A DNA stretch of 64,000 nt from Reyranella sp. CPCC 100927 (lineage in GTDB: Bacteria > Pseudomonadota > Alphaproteobacteria > Reyranellales > Reyranellaceae): assembly GCF_007859315.1 (NCBI RefSeq), contig NZ_VOHA01000020.1:62001-126000 (forward strand), read 5' to 3'. A model generated the notes under the pieces. It saw only the letters and a program-made list of their open reading frames with translations. It did no database searches and was not told the DNA's origin. Of this stretch, positions 15,458-23,379 are shown one piece after another. The position numbers and the translations under genes were made by a program. The first letter of the stretch is position 1; each line of letters starts with the position of its first letter.

Positions 15458-16606
15458 TCACCGCTTCCAGTTCACCAGCCGGCGGACGGCTTCCTCCATG
15501 TCCTCCGTCGAGCCCGCGAAGGAAAAGCGCAGGGTGCGCTGGCCACGCTGCGGATCGAAATCGACGCCCGGTGTTGCCGCCACACCGGCCTCGCGCAGCA
15601 TGCGCTGGCAGAACGCCACGCTATCGTTGGTGAGGTGCGCCACATCGGCGTAGAGGTAGAAGGCACCGGTCGGCCGCGTCAGGTGATCGAAGCCGGCCCT
15701 GGGCAGGCCGGCCAGCAGGAGATCGCGATTGGCGCGATAGCGGCGGATATGCGCCTGAAGCTCCTCGGTGCAGTCGAACGCCGCGACGGCAGCGAACTGC
15801 GACAGCGTCGGCGTCGAGATCAGGAGATTCTGCGTCAGCCGTTCGATGGGACGCACCAGCTCAGGCGGCACGACCATCCAGCCGATGCGCCAGCCGGTCA
15901 TCGAGAAGTATTTCGAGAAGCTGTTGATGACGATGGCATCGTCGGTCACCTCCAGCGCGCTCACGCCGCGATCCTCGAAGGTGAGGCCGTGATAGATCTC
16001 GTCCGAGACCAGCCGCACGCCGCGCTCGCGGCAGGCCGCCGCCAACGCCGCCATCTCGGCGCGCGACACCATGGTGCCGGTGGGATTCGACGGGCTGGCA
16101 ACGATCAGACCGGCGAGATCGCCTGCGGCGGCCAACTCCGGTACGGTGGGCTGATAGCGTTCGGCCTCGGTCGTGACGATGTCGACGGGGACCAGGCCGA
16201 GCGCGGCCAGGATGTTGCGGTAGGGCGGGTAGCCGGGTGCCGCCATCGCCACACGGGCACCGGCATCGAACGCGGCCAGGAACGCCATCAGGAAGCCGGC
16301 CGACGATCCTGTCGTCACGATGATGCGTTGCGGATCGAGCGCCACACCGTACCACTCGGCATAGTGCCGCGCGATGCGCTCGCGCAGCGGCGGCATGCCC
16401 AGCGCCTCGACATAGCCGATGCGATCACGTGCCAGCGCCGCGTGCGCCGCCTCCAGCGCTCCCTTGGGTGCCGGCGTGCTGGGCTGCCCTACTTCGCAAT
16501 GGATGACCCGCTCGCCGCGGGCCTCCATCTCGTTGGCGGCGCGCACCACGTCCATCACGATGAACGGCGGCACGATCTCGGCCCGCTTGGATATGCCCTT
16601 GGTCAT
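15458..16606 (-). CDS. Class I/II pyridoxal-phosphate aminotransferase
   Basis: A 382-residue fold-type I PLP aminotransferase. Visible marks are GSSAGFLMAFLA (phosphate-binding glycine/serine region), ASPSNPTGTM, SDEIYHGL and the Schiff-base lysine in SFSKYFSMTGWRIGW, followed by the late substrate-carboxylate Arg in LRFSFAGS. It resembles the aspartate/aromatic aminotransferase subfamily. It lies 15 bases downstream of the GGT-like gene on the same strand and belongs to the conserved backbone segment that also includes the M48 protease and DsbA gene. Amino-acid specificity cannot be read from sequence. Confidence 0.92.
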   Translation of the reverse strand: MTKGISKRAEIVPPFIVMDVVRAANEMEARGERVIHCEVGQPSTPAPKGALEAAHAALARDRIGYVEALGMPPLRERIARHYAEWYGVALDPQRIIVTTGSSAGFLMAFLAAFDAGARVAMAAPGYPPYRNILAALGLVPVDIVTTEAERYQPTVPELAAAGDLAGLIVASPSNPTGTMVSRAEMAALAAACRERGVRLVSDEIYHGLTFEDRGVSALEVTDDAIVINSFSKYFSMTGWRIGWMVVPPELVRPIERLTQNLLISTPTLSQFAAVAAFDCTEELQAHIRRYRANRDLLLAGLPRAGFDHLTRPTGAFYLYADVAHLTNDSVAFCQRMLREAGVAATPGVDFDPQRGQRTLRFSFAGSTEDMEEAVRRLVNWKR

Positions 16607-16621
16607 GCGCGCCTCTTGCCG

Positions 16622-17935
16622 TCAGCGGCCGGCGGTCAAAGCGAGACCGTAGCTCTTCGGATCGACACCGAGCTGGCACAGCGTGCGATTCTCGCGCATG
16701 CCCCGCGGACAGGCGATCATGCCGATCTGCACGCCGCCGGTGGCCGCTAGCGCCGGCGACAGCGGTATCCCTTCGCGCATGACCTGCCGCGCCACGGTGC
16801 CCACCGCGGCAGGCGCCGCCGAGCCGCCCGAGGCGACGCCCACCAGCATGACATCACCCGTGTTGGGGTTGGAGATCAGTATCGGGCCCATCAACGGGTT
16901 GCTGCCACCGCCCGGCGCCCCCATCATGATGCCGGTCCCCGGCGCAACCTTGCGCGCACCGAACAGCTGGCCCATGCCGACAGTGCAGGCCACCGCATTG
17001 GCGCGACGATCCATGGCGGCGAAGCCGGCTTCGCCGCCGCTGTAGGCGCCGCTGCCGGCGATGCCCTGCCCTGTGAACGCTGCTTGCGTCACCGGCCCCG
17101 CGAACGGCGGCGGCGCGAAATAGGCGGTGTGGTCGCCCACCGGGGCCTTGATCGGTTCGACGACGCTGGCCAGGGACTCGCGCAGGTTCTGCTGCGTCAG
17201 GCCACCGCCGACCGACTGCACGGATTCGGCCAGTTGGCGCGCGAACACGCCCTGGAAGAAATCGACACCGCCACGGGCGCGAACAGCGGCCAGCGTGCTG
17301 GCGAGATCGCGCTGCACGAGAGGATCGCCCTCTCCGACCGCGACACCGCCGCTCTTCTCGTAGATGCGCCGAGCCGCCGGATCGAGGCCGATCTGCGACA
17401 CGCCGGCCTGCAGGTCGCGCGCCAGGGCTCGCGATACCGACGCGCCGTCGCGGGCCAGCCGCTCGCCCGGCGCCACCAGCGCCTCCCATCGTGCCTGGCC
17501 ATGCCGGACATGCAGCAGGGTCATGCCGCGAACGGCGGTCGGCGTCGCCACGCTGCCGGCCGGCGTCGACGGAAAGACGATGGCTTCGGCCTTGCGCGTC
17601 TGGGAATTATGCACGAGGCAGACACCACCGGCCCCCAGGCTGGCCGCCGACGGCAGGGTCGCCGACAGGGCGAAGTACATGGCCACGGCGGCATCGGCGG
17701 CGCTGCCGCCGGCGACCAGGATGTCGCGGCCGACCTCCGCTGCCCGCGGTTCGTCCGCCACAACTGCGCCAAAAAAGCCCTCCACAAATGCTGGTTGGCT
17801 GCGCTGAGGCGCGGAGTCGCAGGCTGTCAGGGCCAGGACGCCCGCCACCATCGCCGCGGCGGCGCGTTGACGCGGAGAACGCCTATCCCTAGCTTCGCGG
17901 GATAGTCGGGGAGTGACGAGATTGCCCGGACGCAT
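16622..17935 (-). CDS. Gamma-glutamyltransferase-like lipoprotein, probably catalytically altered
   Basis: A 437-residue protein starting at ATG 17935. The N-terminus has a basic stretch, a short hydrophobic core and the lipobox LTAC, indicating an acylated, membrane-attached protein. The GGT fold is visible in EVGRDILVAGGSAADAAVAM, SLGAGGVCLVHN, YSGGEAGFAAMDRRANAVAC and PGTGIMMGAP. Where active enzymes have the nucleophile in TTH-SVVD, this protein reads EAGFAAMD, so both the autoprocessing Thr and the His appear to be missing. It is also about 140 residues shorter than E. coli Ggt. It may be a binding or structural protein rather than a transferase. The longer frame to 18232 is rejected since it overlaps bepA. 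Confidence 0.8.
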   Translation of the reverse strand: MRPGNLVTPRLSREARDRRSPRQRAAAAMVAGVLALTACDSAPQRSQPAFVEGFFGAVVADEPRAAEVGRDILVAGGSAADAAVAMYFALSATLPSAASLGAGGVCLVHNSQTRKAEAIVFPSTPAGSVATPTAVRGMTLLHVRHGQARWEALVAPGERLARDGASVSRALARDLQAGVSQIGLDPAARRIYEKSGGVAVGEGDPLVQRDLASTLAAVRARGGVDFFQGVFARQLAESVQSVGGGLTQQNLRESLASVVEPIKAPVGDHTAYFAPPPFAGPVTQAAFTGQGIAGSGAYSGGEAGFAAMDRRANAVACTVGMGQLFGARKVAPGTGIMMGAPGGGSNPLMGPILISNPNTGDVMLVGVASGGSAAPAAVGTVARQVMREGIPLSPALAATGGVQIGMIACPRGMRENRTLCQLGVDPKSYGLALTAGR

Positions 17936-19313
17936 CGTGTCTTCGATCCTTGCCGTGACGACAATTTCGCTGTCGTTGCTGGGATCGGTCATGCCGGCCG
18001 CCGCGCAACGGGGCGATCCCGTCGTTTTAGTGCGGGATGCCGAGATAGAAAACGCGATTCGCACCATGGTTGCCCCGATTCTGCGGGCGGCCAACCTGGA
18101 TGCCAATGCGGTCGAAGTCCACCTGGTGCAGGATCGCCGCATCAATGCGTTCGTCGCGGGCGGCCAGCGCATCTTCATCAACACCGGCCTGATCATGCGT
18201 ACCGAGAGCGCCAACCAGCTGCTCGGTGTCATCGCGCACGAGACCGGTCATATCCGCGGCGCCCATTTGGTGGCCCTGCAGGACGCGATCCGCGGCGCCA
18301 CCGCCCAGATGATCCTGGAGACCATCCTCGCCGGCGCCGCCATGGCGGCGGCGTCATCCAATCGCCGCCCCGACGGCTATGCCGGCGCCGGCGGCAACAC
18401 CAGCGGCAATGTGCCAACGCCGCCGGACGCACCGGGCGCGTTGAAGTCGCTGCTGGCCTACACCCGCGCACAGGAACAGGCGGCCGACCAGGCCGGCGTC
18501 ACGTTCCTCGAGCGGGCCGGCATGTCGCCGCGCGGCATGCTCGAGGTGATGCGCATGCTGCAGCAGCAGGAGCGCATCTATGTCGGCAGCGGCGCCGATC
18601 CCTATCTGCGTAGCCATCCGATGTCGGGCGAGCGCATCGCCTTCCTGGAAGAAGCCGTTCGCCGCTCGCGGTCCGCCAACGCATCGGACTCGGCACCGTT
18701 CCGCGAGATGCACGCTCGCATGGTAGCCAAGACGATGGGCTACTTCGAGCCGCAACGCGCCATGCAAAAATACCAGAACGACAATTCGACCGCCGGCCGC
18801 TACGGCCGTGCCATGGCGATGTTCCGGTCGGGCCAGACCCAGGCTGCCGTCGCCTTGGCCGACCAGCTGATCCGCGAGAACCCGCGCGATCCCTATTTCC
18901 ACGAGTTCAAGGGCGACGTGCTGCGCGACAGTGGCCAGCCGGCAGCGGCAGTGGGCGCCTACAGCCAGGCCGTAGCGCTGCTGCCGCGCGATCCTGCCCT
19001 GCGGTTCGGCCTCGGCCAGGCACAGTTCAATGCCGGCCAGCAGGCGGCCGCGACCAAGACCCTGGAAGCGGTGGTGCAGACCGAGCCGACCAACGTCGCC
19101 GCATGGGACCTGTTGCAGAAGGCCTATGACGCCTCGGGCAACACCGCCATGCGTGACCTGGCCGCCGCCGAATTCTTCTATCTTCAGGGCCACAAGAGCC
19201 AGGCTCGGTACAAGGCCGAGGCGGCCAGCCGCAGCCTGCCGCGCGGCACACCCGCCTGGATCCGGGCGCAGGACCTCAAGGTGGCCCTTGAAGCCGACAA
19301 GCCGCGGCGATGA
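17913..19313 (+). CDS. bepA: M48-family periplasmic metalloprotease with TPR repeats (BepA-like)
   Basis: A 466-residue protein starting with GTG 17913 and a signal peptide of about 31 residues (SVMPAAAQ). The zinc motif HETGH lies at 109-113 within GVIAHETGHIRGAHL, with the distal Glu expected in QEQAADQAG (about 190). The C-terminal half is tetratricopeptide repeats. In E. coli, BepA degrades or promotes assembly of outer membrane proteins such as LptD, and these family functions likely apply. Its start overlaps the start of the divergent GGT-like gene by 23 bases. The dsbA-like gene follows on the same strand. Confidence 0.92.
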   Translation: MTRLPGRIVSSILAVTTISLSLLGSVMPAAAQRGDPVVLVRDAEIENAIRTMVAPILRAANLDANAVEVHLVQDRRINAFVAGGQRIFINTGLIMRTESANQLLGVIAHETGHIRGAHLVALQDAIRGATAQMILETILAGAAMAAASSNRRPDGYAGAGGNTSGNVPTPPDAPGALKSLLAYTRAQEQAADQAGVTFLERAGMSPRGMLEVMRMLQQQERIYVGSGADPYLRSHPMSGERIAFLEEAVRRSRSANASDSAPFREMHARMVAKTMGYFEPQRAMQKYQNDNSTAGRYGRAMAMFRSGQTQAAVALADQLIRENPRDPYFHEFKGDVLRDSGQPAAAVGAYSQAVALLPRDPALRFGLGQAQFNAGQQAAATKTLEAVVQTEPTNVAAWDLLQKAYDASGNTAMRDLAAAEFFYLQGHKSQARYKAEAASRSLPRGTPAWIRAQDLKVALEADKPRR

Positions 19314-19395
19314 ACGACCGTGGTCGCATCAAGTTGATCGTCACGGGCCGCCCTCCGTGCTACGCCCTGCCCCAGCCCCTCTGTTGGAGACATCC

Positions 19396-20124
19396 ATGCG
19401 CCTGACGCGCTTCCTGATCGCCCTTACCCTGGTCGCGCTGCCGGTCGCAGCCAGCGCGCAATCGACACCGCCGGACCGTGAAGCGATCGAAAAGATCATC
19501 AAAGAATACCTGATGAAGAACCCCGAGGTGATCATCGAGGCCGTGCAGGAGCTGGAGAAGCGCCAGGCATCAGCCCGTGACCAGGCGGCGCAGCAGACGA
19601 TCGCCCAGCGCAAGGCCGAACTGGTCAGCGACCCCGGCACGCCGGTCGGCGGCAACCCGGACGGCGACGTCACTATCGTCGAGTTCTTCGATTACCACTG
19701 CGGCTATTGCAAGCGCGCGCACCCGACCATGCAGAGCGTGGTCAAGGGCGATCCCAAGATCCGTATCGCCTACAAGCAGATGCCGATCCTGACGCCCAAC
19801 TCGCGCGTGGCGGCCGCCGGCGCGCTGGCCGCTGCCCGCCAGGGCAAATACATGGAGATGCACAACGCGTTGATGGAAGCGCGCGGTGAGCTCACCAAGG
19901 ACCGGGTGATGCAGATCGCCGCCGGCATCAAGCTTGACACCGACAAGCTGGCCAAGGACATGGCGGCACCCGACATCGTCCAACAGATCGACCGTTCGCT
20001 GGAACTCGCCAAGGCGCTGGGGATCGACGGCACGCCGGCCTTCGTCATCGGCAACAAGGTCATCCCGGGTGCCGTGGATGCCAGCACCATCCAGGCCGCC
20101 GTCGCCGAAGCGCGCAAAGGCTGA
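19396..20124 (+). CDS. DsbA-family thiol-disulfide oxidoreductase, ScsC-like
   Basis: A 242-residue periplasmic protein. ATG 19396 opens a clear signal peptide (cleavage near ASA-Q). A charged helical segment (about 28-75, IIKEYLMKNPEVIIEAVQELEK) matches the N-terminal oligomerisation region of ScsC/BdbD-like proteins. The thioredoxin domain has the redox motif CGYC at 102-105 and the cis-Pro loop GTPAFVIG. CGYC with a helical stalk suggests disulfide isomerase or ScsC-like activity rather than a strong DsbA oxidase. It lies 82 bases after bepA, consistent with an envelope protein-folding unit. Confidence 0.93.
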   Translation: MRLTRFLIALTLVALPVAASAQSTPPDREAIEKIIKEYLMKNPEVIIEAVQELEKRQASARDQAAQQTIAQRKAELVSDPGTPVGGNPDGDVTIVEFFDYHCGYCKRAHPTMQSVVKGDPKIRIAYKQMPILTPNSRVAAAGALAAARQGKYMEMHNALMEARGELTKDRVMQIAAGIKLDTDKLAKDMAAPDIVQQIDRSLELAKALGIDGTPAFVIGNKVIPGAVDASTIQAAVAEARKG

Positions 20125-20136
20125 GACGGAGCAGCC

Positions 20137-21003
20137 ATGTCCGGGACGATGCTCGGCGCGACCCTGGTCGCGCCCGCGGGCGCCGTCCCGCTTTACGTGC
20201 GGCGGTTTCAGATCGACGTCGACTACGCCGAGGCCTTTGCCGCCTCGGACAGTTTCGCCGATCACCGCCGGACGGTCGCCGATGCCGTCAAGGAGATGCA
20301 GGGCGCGCTGCGGCTGGGATTCTTCGCATGGTCTTTCTTCGCCGAGCGCGCCTCGGCATCGATGACGGCGGATTGGTCGCGAGCGGGTGGCTTGACGCTC
20401 AAGGGAAAAGCTGACGGCCTTCATCACAATGTTCTGACGGCAAGCCTGCGGCTGATCATCGGCTTGCACCACACACCGCTGGCCGCCTTTGAAGAACTGC
20501 GGCGTTTGATCGGGCCCGGACCCGATGCCGATGCCCTGCCGCCACGCACGATCTTTTCGGAGATCGTGCGCGGCATCCGCTTCTCTCTCGTCGAGGGCGC
20601 GGACGAACGCACCACGACGCGCACCGATTTCACGGACTACGTGAAGGACGACGAGATCCGCCTGCCACGATCCGCGATGCCCCTGACCGACCTGACGGAG
20701 ATCTGCGACGGCGAGCGCCTTGTCGTCACAGGCCAGGGCCTCGATCCCTTCCCTTCCGCTGCCTTCGGCAAGATCGAAAACCGCTTTCTTGAACTGGCCA
20801 ATACGGGTTGCTTCCGCGGTCCCGCCCGAGTCGATGACGGCGTGAGCGACGAAGCCCAGATTTTCGCTCGCAACAAGAAGACGCCACAGGCCGAGGTCGT
20901 GATCGACGACTATGAGGAAGAGGCCTACGGTCTGGTCGAGTTCCTCAACTGCGTGTCGGACGGCCGCGTCGATGCGCTGTCCATCGCCGGCAGCCAGAAC
21001 TAA
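20137..21003 (+). CDS. Hypothetical protein
   Basis: A 288-residue protein 12 bases downstream of the DsbA-like gene with a GGAG site six bases before its ATG. No signal peptide or membrane helix is apparent. It is acidic toward the C-terminus (VVIDDYEEEAYGLVEF). A SFFAERASASMTADW and several Leu-rich helices suggest an alpha/beta fold, but no family was recognised. Its stop overlaps the opposite-strand GNAT gene stop by two bases. Co-transcription with dsbA is likely. Confidence 0.7.
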   Translation: MSGTMLGATLVAPAGAVPLYVRRFQIDVDYAEAFAASDSFADHRRTVADAVKEMQGALRLGFFAWSFFAERASASMTADWSRAGGLTLKGKADGLHHNVLTASLRLIIGLHHTPLAAFEELRRLIGPGPDADALPPRTIFSEIVRGIRFSLVEGADERTTTRTDFTDYVKDDEIRLPRSAMPLTDLTEICDGERLVVTGQGLDPFPSAAFGKIENRFLELANTGCFRGPARVDDGVSDEAQIFARNKKTPQAEVVIDDYEEEAYGLVEFLNCVSDGRVDALSIAGSQN

Positions 21004-21422
21004 CGCAACGCGATAAGGCCGGCGTCCGTCGGACGGAAGCCGCAACGTTTCCAGTAGAAGTCGCGCAGGTGCGGATCGAAGTCGACGTGCAGCCACTCGC
21101 AGCCGGCAGCGCGGGCGTGCTGGACTGCCTCTTCAACCAGCGCCGATGCCAAGCCTTGTCGGCGGCACGCAATCGTCACCAGGGTATCGAGCAGGAAGGC
21201 ATGCACACCGCCGTCCCAGGCCACGTTCACAAAGCCGATCAAGCGGCCTGACTTTCGCGCGCAAACCCAGCCGAGGCTGTGGCGGTTGACCTGCCCCCAC
21301 CAGTCATCTTCCAGAACACGATGCTCGAAGCCCTCGGCGTGAAGAGCGTTCAACTCCGCATTGTCGAAGGCGCCACGCCATTCAATAGTCGGCGTTATGC
21401 TGGGATGGCTGTCGTCCGGCAT
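21000..21422 (-). CDS. GNAT-family N-acetyltransferase
   Basis: A 140-residue single-domain GNAT. The acetyl-CoA pyrophosphate-binding motif A is seen in RRQGLASALVEEAVQHARAAG (R/Q-x-x-G-x-A) and motif B in FYWKRCGFRPTDAG. Such proteins acetylate amines on small molecules, antibiotics or protein N-termini; specificity cannot be predicted. It is followed downstream in the opposite direction by the hypothetical gene and lies 30 bases beyond the hydrolase gene stop on the same strand. Confidence 0.88.
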   Translation of the reverse strand: MPDDSHPSITPTIEWRGAFDNAELNALHAEGFEHRVLEDDWWGQVNRHSLGWVCARKSGRLIGFVNVAWDGGVHAFLLDTLVTIACRRQGLASALVEEAVQHARAAGCEWLHVDFDPHLRDFYWKRCGFRPTDAGLIALR

Positions 21423-21453
21423 CGCGCTGTCTTACAGCGTCGTCGCAACGGCT

Positions 21454-22329
21454 TCAAATCGCCCGCTCGACAGAGCGACGTTCCGATCTCGACGAACGGA
21501 ACCAGTCAAGCACGCACGTCATGAATTCATCAGGTCGTTCCCGATGCGGCCAATGCCCCACATCGGGCATGACGATCCGCTTGTAGGGTCCCTTGAAGTA
21601 AGCTGCCTCCATCGCCGAATACTTCGCCGTGGGATCATGCGCGCCGAAAATGGACAGCGTGGGCACGCTGATCTCGGCCATCGGAAACGTGCGGGCGCCG
21701 GCTGCCTGATAGAGACCGTCATAGTACCTGAGCACGACCGGCAACACGCCTGGCGCCGCGAGCGTGGCTTTGACCGACACGACGTGCTCGCCGGGGTCGT
21801 AGCCGGGTGACCAGAGCTTCCATAGATAATCGACGATGGCGAGGTCGCTGGCCGCGAGTGCGCGGGCCGCGACGTCGGCCTGAAAGAACCAGAAGTGGAA
21901 GACCGACCGCACCTGGTCGGGATCAGTCGCGAACTTCGACAGTGTCGCCGGATGCGCGGCGTTCATGACCACCGCCGCTTCGATCAGTTCCGGGCATTGC
22001 ACCAGCGCTGCCTGGATCGCGGTGCCGCCCCAATCCATGCCGATCACATACGCCCGGCCACCCGGGTTGAGCGCCGTGATCAGACCCTTGACGTCCTGCG
22101 CCAGGGTCTTTGGATCGCAATTCCCCTGCGACGGGATTTCGGTCGGCGCATAGCCGCGCAGGTACGGCGACACGGCCCGATAACCGGCGGCGGCAAGCGC
22201 ATCCATCTGCGGCAGGTATGTATGGGCGTTGTCCGGGAAGCCGTGGAGCATGAGCACGAGTGGCCCCTCGCCTCGCTCCAGGTACGCGAATCTCAGGCTG
22301 TTGGCTGTCACGAAGCGAGGCTCGATCAT
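21454..22329 (-). CDS. Alpha/beta hydrolase, epoxide hydrolase-like
   Basis: A 291-residue alpha/beta hydrolase. HGFPDN forms the oxyanion-hole segment; the nucleophile elbow is GMDWGG, with Asp rather than Ser, as in soluble epoxide hydrolases and haloalkane dehalogenases. The acid lies in FGAHDPTA and the His in DVGHWPHRERPDEF. The cap domain runs about 130-215 and contains Trp/Tyr residues. It diverges from a GlxA-like regulator, so that regulator may control it. Substrate (epoxide or haloalkane) not determined. Confidence 0.88.
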   Translation of the reverse strand: MIEPRFVTANSLRFAYLERGEGPLVLMLHGFPDNAHTYLPQMDALAAAGYRAVSPYLRGYAPTEIPSQGNCDPKTLAQDVKGLITALNPGGRAYVIGMDWGGTAIQAALVQCPELIEAAVVMNAAHPATLSKFATDPDQVRSVFHFWFFQADVAARALAASDLAIVDYLWKLWSPGYDPGEHVVSVKATLAAPGVLPVVLRYYDGLYQAAGARTFPMAEISVPTLSIFGAHDPTAKYSAMEAAYFKGPYKRIVMPDVGHWPHRERPDEFMTCVLDWFRSSRSERRSVERAI

Positions 22330-22392
22330 CGTCGTTGTCCCATACCCAGGTCAGTGCGGCCCCTTGTGTAGCCAGGACATGGTTTGGCATAA

Positions 22393-23379
22393 ATGACATA
22401 CTTTCGCGTTTTCTTGCCAACCGGACCGACCGTGCGCACCGTTGTTTTTCTTGTCTATGAAGGCGCCCAGCTTCTGGATGTGAGCGGCGTGGCGTCCGTC
22501 TTTGCCGAAGCGGCGGAGTTCATGCCTGAGCCACCCTACCGGGTCGTGATGGTCTCGGAGGATGGCGGCCCCGTCACAACACGCGGCGGCGTAGCGCTGA
22601 TGACGCTGCCCCTGGCGACGCTGACGGAAACCGATGTCGACACCGTGCTGGTGCCGGGTGGTCTGCTCCAGGCGCTGGGGCGGCTGATCGCTCGTCCCGC
22701 TGTCCAGGACTGGTACAAGGCGACGGCCGCCCGCGCGCGACGCTTCGGCTCAACCTGCACCGGGGCCTTCGCGCTCGCCGCCTGGGGACTTCTCGACGGC
22801 AGGCGGGCGGCCACGCACTGGCAGGCGGCCGACGAACTCGCGCGGCGCTTTCCGACCATCGCCGTGGATCCCGAGTCGCTTTTTGTCGAGGACGGGCCGG
22901 TATGGACATCAGCGGGCGTGTCGACCGGCATCGACATGGCGCTGGCACTGCTGGAGCGGGACCTCGGGCGCGACACGGCCGTGACAGTGGCCCGCCGTCT
23001 GGTGCTGCAGATGCGACGCGCCGGCCATCAGTCGCAGTTCTCTGCCGTGCTGGAGGCGCAAGGCGGTGGCTACGCCGATCTCGTCGCCTGGCTGGGCGAT
23101 AACCTGAGCGCAGACCTGACGCTGGACGCGCTCGCCGCGCGCGCCGGTCAGGCGCCGCGCACCTTCCATCGCCGCTTCACGGCCGATGTCGGTGCGACGC
23201 CAGCGGCCTTCGTCGAGCGGCTGCGCCTGGATCGCGCGCGCACGCTACTGGAGGCCGGCCGCACGCCCAAGCGTGTGGCGATGGCAACAGGCTTCGGTTC
23301 GCTCGATCGGCTTGGCCGCGCATTTCGTCGAGCCTATGCGCTGAGCCCGTCGGCCTATCGCGCCCTGCACGCTGGTTGA
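22393..23379 (+). CDS. GlxA-like regulator: DJ-1/PfpI domain fused to AraC DNA-binding domain
   Basis: A 328-residue regulator. The N-terminal DJ-1/PfpI domain (about 10-185) shows VVFLVYEGAQLLDVSG and the nucleophile-elbow Cys in GSTCTGAFALA. The C-terminal AraC/XylS domain (about 230-328) has two helix-turn-helix units ending in GFGSLDRLGRAFRRAYALSPSAYR. GlxA-type proteins sense small metabolites and activate divergent catabolic genes. A GTG at 22432 would give the more usual N-terminus starting at MRTVVFLVY. It is divergent from the epoxide hydrolase-like gene and its stop abuts, without overlap, the opposite-strand RND gene. Confidence 0.9.
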   Translation: MTYFRVFLPTGPTVRTVVFLVYEGAQLLDVSGVASVFAEAAEFMPEPPYRVVMVSEDGGPVTTRGGVALMTLPLATLTETDVDTVLVPGGLLQALGRLIARPAVQDWYKATAARARRFGSTCTGAFALAAWGLLDGRRAATHWQAADELARRFPTIAVDPESLFVEDGPVWTSAGVSTGIDMALALLERDLGRDTAVTVARRLVLQMRRAGHQSQFSAVLEAQGGGYADLVAWLGDNLSADLTLDALAARAGQAPRTFHRRFTADVGATPAAFVERLRLDRARTLLEAGRTPKRVAMATGFGSLDRLGRAFRRAYALSPSAYRALHAG

